Assembly: GCA_900556415.1 (NCBI GenBank)
Contig: USOU01000007.1
Coordinates: forward strand, 1-33,665
Direction of reading: 5' to 3'
Length of the DNA stretch: 33,665 nucleotides
DNA from: an uncultured Collinsella sp.
GTDB lineage: Bacteria > Actinomycetota > Coriobacteriia > Coriobacteriales > Coriobacteriaceae
The position numbers and the translations under genes are program-made. A model generated the notes under the pieces. That model saw nothing but the letters and a program-made list of their open reading frames with translations. It made no database searches and was not told the DNA's origin. Shown here in pieces: positions 30,708 through 33,665 of this stretch (position 1 is the stretch's first letter; each line of letters opens with the position of its first letter).

Positions 30708-31835
30708 ATGACGACTTCCTATAAAACGATGGTGGTAAAGATCGGCTCGTCCACGGTGGTGGGCGCCGATGGCAAGGTCAACCGCGCCTTTATCGGCGGG
30801 CTTGCCGATCAAGCTGCTGTCCTGCGAAAGCTCGGCTGGCGTCTGGTCGTGGTGAGTTCGGGCGCCATTGCCTGTGGCTATCCCGTGCTGGGCTTCGACC
30901 GCAAGCCGGTCGGTGACCTGCCGAGTCTGCAGGCCTGTGCCTCGGCCGGTCAGTGCATCATCTCGTCGGCCTACGACGAGGAGTTCCATGCACGGGATCT
31001 GCTCACCTCGCTCGTGCTGCTCACGCGTCACGACACGGCGCGTCGCACGTCCTATCTGCACGCGCGCGACGCCCTGCTGCGTCTGGTGGAGCTGGGCGTG
31101 GTGCCGGTCGTCAACGAGAACGACACCGTCACCGTCGACGAGATCAAGTTCGGCGACAACGACACGCTGGCGGCGCTCGTGAGCTGCCTGGTTTCCGCCG
31201 ACCTGTGCGTGACGCTGTCCGACATCGACGGCCTCTACACCGCCAATCCGCACGAGGACCCGACGGCCGAGTTTGTCCCGGTTGTGCATAAGATCGATGC
31301 CAAGATCATTGCCTCGGCGGGCGATTCTTCGACCTCGGTGGGTACGGGCGGCATGATCACCAAGATTCGCGCGAGCCGCATTTTGATGACGGCCGGCATT
31401 CAGAGCGTGATTTGCTCGGGCGAGGAGCCCGATGCACTCGTGCGTCTGGCCCGCGGCGAGAGCGTGGGCACGCTGTTCGACCCGCCGGCGGAGCGCCTGG
31501 ATATTGCGCCCCGCAAGCTGTGGATTGCGCTGGGCGACAAGGCACACGGCTCGGTGACGGTTGATGACGGTGCCGCGAAAGCGCTGGTCGGCCACGGGTC
31601 GTCCCTGCTTGCGGTGGGTATTCGTGAGGTTGATGGCGAGTTTGTCGAGGGCGATGTGCTCGACGTGTGCGACCCGAGCGGCATGGTTGTCGCGCGCGGT
31701 ATCGCCGAGGCCGATTCGGACGTGTTGGAGCTTGCTGCCGGCCGCCGCCAGGACCAAATCGCCAGCAACCGACTGCTCGCAAACCTGGCCGAAAAGCCCG
31801 CGATCCATCGAGATAATCTAATCGTCTTCGCCTAA
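30708..31835 (+). CDS. proB: Glutamate 5-kinase
   Basis: A 375-residue enzyme that phosphorylates the gamma-carboxyl of glutamate, the first and feedback-controlled step of proline synthesis. Amino-acid-kinase motifs: VVKIGSSTV at the start, VVSSGAIACG near residue 49, VVNENDTVTVDEIKFGDND near 137-155 and GTGGMITKI near 213. The C-terminal part (from about 280) is the PUA domain. ATG 30708 has no evident ribosome binding site. proA, its usual partner, begins at 33550 on the same strand but is separated by a reverse-strand hydrolase gene. Confidence 0.94.
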   Translation: MTTSYKTMVVKIGSSTVVGADGKVNRAFIGGLADQAAVLRKLGWRLVVVSSGAIACGYPVLGFDRKPVGDLPSLQACASAGQCIISSAYDEEFHARDLLTSLVLLTRHDTARRTSYLHARDALLRLVELGVVPVVNENDTVTVDEIKFGDNDTLAALVSCLVSADLCVTLSDIDGLYTANPHEDPTAEFVPVVHKIDAKIIASAGDSSTSVGTGGMITKIRASRILMTAGIQSVICSGEEPDALVRLARGESVGTLFDPPAERLDIAPRKLWIALGDKAHGSVTVDDGAAKALVGHGSSLLAVGIREVDGEFVEGDVLDVCDPSGMVVARGIAEADSDVLELAAGRRQDQIASNRLLANLAEKPAIHRDNLIVFA

Positions 31836-31850
31836 CCAATTGACGCTGCA

Positions 31851-31946
31851 AACGCTCCTAAGCGGCAATCTGACGCTCAATCGTCGGGCATGACCAAAAG
31901 GTCAATGCCCCCCTCTTTCACGTCACCTTGCTCGCTTAGGGGCGTT
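31851..31946. terminator. Two-way hairpin between proB and the hydrolase gene
   Basis: Outer stem AACGCTCCTAAGCG (31851-31864) with CGCTTAGGGGCGTT (31933-31946), one G:U; inner stem GGCAT-GACC / GGTC-A-ATGCC (31887-31909). It lies between convergent genes; T and A runs at the ends are weak, so the terminator role is inferred. Confidence 0.55.
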
Positions 31947-32017
31947 TTCGCTTTCCGTCCTCTACCTGCGGCATCGTCATTGCCGGTACTTGTCCGGTAC
32001 TTTGGGACACTCCTTTG

Positions 32018-33436
32018 CTAGAAGATCCGGCGCAGGTCTCCGCGGTTGAGGGCTTCGTTAAAGAGGTGCTTGAACACCACGCTGCCGTGCAGGCCATCGT
32101 GCTCAAACTCGTTCGTCACCCAGGCATGCGAGTTGCCCACGCGGCTGAGCGTATCGAGTTGCAAGCCCGAATCGACATACATGTCATCGAAGTACACGGC
32201 GGCCTGGAGTGGCACCTCGTTGCATGCTAGGCGCTGCGGGTCGTAGATCTTGTCCCAGTTGGTGTCTTCCATCAGCAGATCCATCGCGGGCTTGAAGGGC
32301 TTGAGCTCGGGCATCTGCTCAAACATCCACGGGAACATGGCCTCGCCGGTAAACATGAGCGGGCGCGCGAGGGTATCGAACTCGGCACGGTGTGCCTTCT
32401 CTTCTGCCGCGGCCCAGCGAATGGGCATGGTGTCGCCGTCGGCGTAGATGAACTCCTGCAGCGTCCAGTACAGCGGGTCTGTGCGCGTGTTCGTGCGCTC
32501 GAAGGCGCGCATCAAAAAGCTGTCTGATACCGAGGTTCCGTAGCTCAGCGTGCCGTCGCCGTCAACAAAAGCATGGTCGATAATCCAGTGCATGCGCTCA
32601 AAGCTCGGCTTCATGCCAAAGTCGCTGCCCATGAGCTGCAGGCGCTCCACCGTCATTGGCGAGCCGTCGGGCAGCACGGGCTTTTGCTCCTCGATCGCAT
32701 CGGCCAGCGCCGCCACGCGCTCGACATCGGCGGGGTAGCGGTCGTAGTACTGCTGTGTCTTGGCTGCCATGCGCGGGAACGTGTGCGCGTAGACCTCGCT
32801 GGCGCTCGCCGGCACGTGCGGAATGCCGCCGCAGGTAAAGCTTGTCGCCACGCCCTCGGGGAAGAGCGACAGATAGCTCAGCGTCAAAAAGCCGCCGTAG
32901 CTCTGGCCGAGCGTGACCCAGGGCTTGCCACCAAAGCCCACCAGGCGCAGGTACTCAAAGTCGCGCACGATGGAGCTGGCGAGGTGACGCTTGAGAAAGT
33001 CCGCCTGCGAGCGAGCCGCATCGGAGCCTGCCGCCTCGGCGCGCTCGCCCAGTGCGGCAATCGTGCGCCCGTCTACACAGCTGCTGCGTCCGGTACCGCG
33101 CTGGTCGGGCAGGACGACGCGGAAGTGCTTGACGGCCTCCTCGATCCAACCATCGCTTGTGGGCGACAGCGGACGCGGGCTCTCGCCGCCGGGGCCGCCC
33201 TGCAAAAAGAGGAGGAGCGGCAGGTCGTCGTTGATGCGGTCGGGCGCACAAACCACGCGGTAGAAGAGTTTGATGCTCTCGGGCGTGCCGGCAATGGGCG
33301 CCGGCATGGCGCCGCGGCGCATGGTGCTGCCGACGGCCAAAAGCATGGGCTCAAGGCCGCGCCAGTCGAGAGGGACATCGATGCTGTGGTCCTCGACATA
33401 CAAGCCGGGGACGTGGTACGAAGTGATGAGCGCCAT
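32018..33436 (-). CDS. Alpha/beta hydrolase, proline iminopeptidase-like (S33)
   Basis: A 472-residue peptidase of the S33 family, which removes N-terminal proline from peptides. The oxyanion-hole block is LQGGPGGES (78-86), DQRGTGRS (111-118) is typical of proline iminopeptidases, and GQSYGG places the nucleophile at S179. The acid and histidine lie in the C-terminal part (NSHAWVTNEFEHDG near 440). No signal peptide, so it should be cytoplasmic. The frame is open from 33526, but ATG 33436 with GGAAG eight bases upstream is preferred. It sits between proB and proA on the other strand, so proline release and proline synthesis genes are neighbours. Confidence 0.85.
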   Translation of the reverse strand: MALITSYHVPGLYVEDHSIDVPLDWRGLEPMLLAVGSTMRRGAMPAPIAGTPESIKLFYRVVCAPDRINDDLPLLLFLQGGPGGESPRPLSPTSDGWIEEAVKHFRVVLPDQRGTGRSSCVDGRTIAALGERAEAAGSDAARSQADFLKRHLASSIVRDFEYLRLVGFGGKPWVTLGQSYGGFLTLSYLSLFPEGVATSFTCGGIPHVPASASEVYAHTFPRMAAKTQQYYDRYPADVERVAALADAIEEQKPVLPDGSPMTVERLQLMGSDFGMKPSFERMHWIIDHAFVDGDGTLSYGTSVSDSFLMRAFERTNTRTDPLYWTLQEFIYADGDTMPIRWAAAEEKAHRAEFDTLARPLMFTGEAMFPWMFEQMPELKPFKPAMDLLMEDTNWDKIYDPQRLACNEVPLQAAVYFDDMYVDSGLQLDTLSRVGNSHAWVTNEFEHDGLHGSVVFKHLFNEALNRGDLRRIF

Positions 33437-33549
33437 GTGATGCTTCCATTCGTTGCGGTGTTTCGGGTTGACCAATTCTACCGCCGTCGGCGAGGATGCG
33501 TGCAAATCGGCTACCATGGTTGGCAAACATCTAAGAGAAAGGGCCGTCC

Positions 33550-33665
33550 ATGTCGGTCGATATAGCCACGTATGTCCACGATCTTGCCGTCGAGGCCAAG
33601 GCCGCTTCGGGCGCGCTTGCCACGGCGAGCGATGCCCAGCGCCGGGAGGCCGTGCGCGCCATGGC
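33550..33665 (+). CDS. proA: Glutamate-5-semialdehyde dehydrogenase, 5' end only
   Basis: The first 38 codons of a protein that runs past the right edge. The start reads ATYVHDLAVEAKAASGALAT, typical of the ProA N-terminus (gamma-glutamyl phosphate reductase, second step of proline synthesis). ATG 33550 has AAAGGG nine bases upstream. Assignment rests on this short stretch and on the nearby proB. Confidence 0.75.
   Translation, partial: MSVDIATYVHDLAVEAKAASGALATASDAQRREAVRAM

Overview
The window looks like chromosomal DNA of a gut Coriobacteriia, most likely Collinsella or a close relative. The genes are GC-rich with strong Shine-Dalgarno sites. The mix of ATP-type PEP carboxykinase, DegV, PncB, ProB/ProA and many short intergenic inverted repeats fits that group. 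The assignment is inferred from gene content, not from a marker gene.

Bases 1-13843 are the distal half of a type 1 BREX anti-phage locus. The order is pglX (left part cut off by the window edge), cargo, the stranded pglX 3' end, pglZ, brxL, and two unrecognised tail genes of 450 and 63 codons. PglX is visibly broken. GC content and codon use change abruptly inside it near base 720. The reading frame stops at 1369, directly after the SWDF motif. The conserved C-terminal domain reappears about 4.7 kb downstream (6108-7077) and carries a one-base insertion. The DNA between holds a two-helix membrane protein gene, a frameshifted unknown gene, and an RloA/RloB (AbiL-like) ATPase/TOPRIM-type pair. 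The unknown gene and the RloAB pair lie between two 30-bp near-identical direct repeats with a TTGTTG-CT-CAACAA core. This looks like a defence island nested inside another defence system, with PglX's recognition half replaced.

Bases 13844-14563 are a gene-free cluster of inverted repeats and candidate small-RNA units. Four copies of one unit, two at 3620-3817 and two at 14208-14436, share an extended -10 box (TGnTATAAA), a small hairpin, a short linker and a GC-rich terminator hairpin. I see them as a possible family of ~60-nt RNAs.

From 14564 to the right end the gene content is ordinary housekeeping: K+/H+ antiporter, metallophosphoesterase, polysaccharide flippase, pckA, B3/4-domain protein, MarR regulator, DegV protein, MGMT-family protein, trpS, a WecA/MraY-type glycan phosphotransferase, a PflX-like radical SAM protein, tRNA-Ala(CGC), a coiled-coil membrane protein, pncB, proB, a proline iminopeptidase-like hydrolase on the opposite strand, and the start of proA. 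Regulatory features include a 16-bp perfect palindrome before pckA, an attenuator-like leader before the B3/4 gene, a 6S-RNA-like hairpin at 27101-27246, and four copies of a REP-like hairpin at gene ends between 21139 and 24120.
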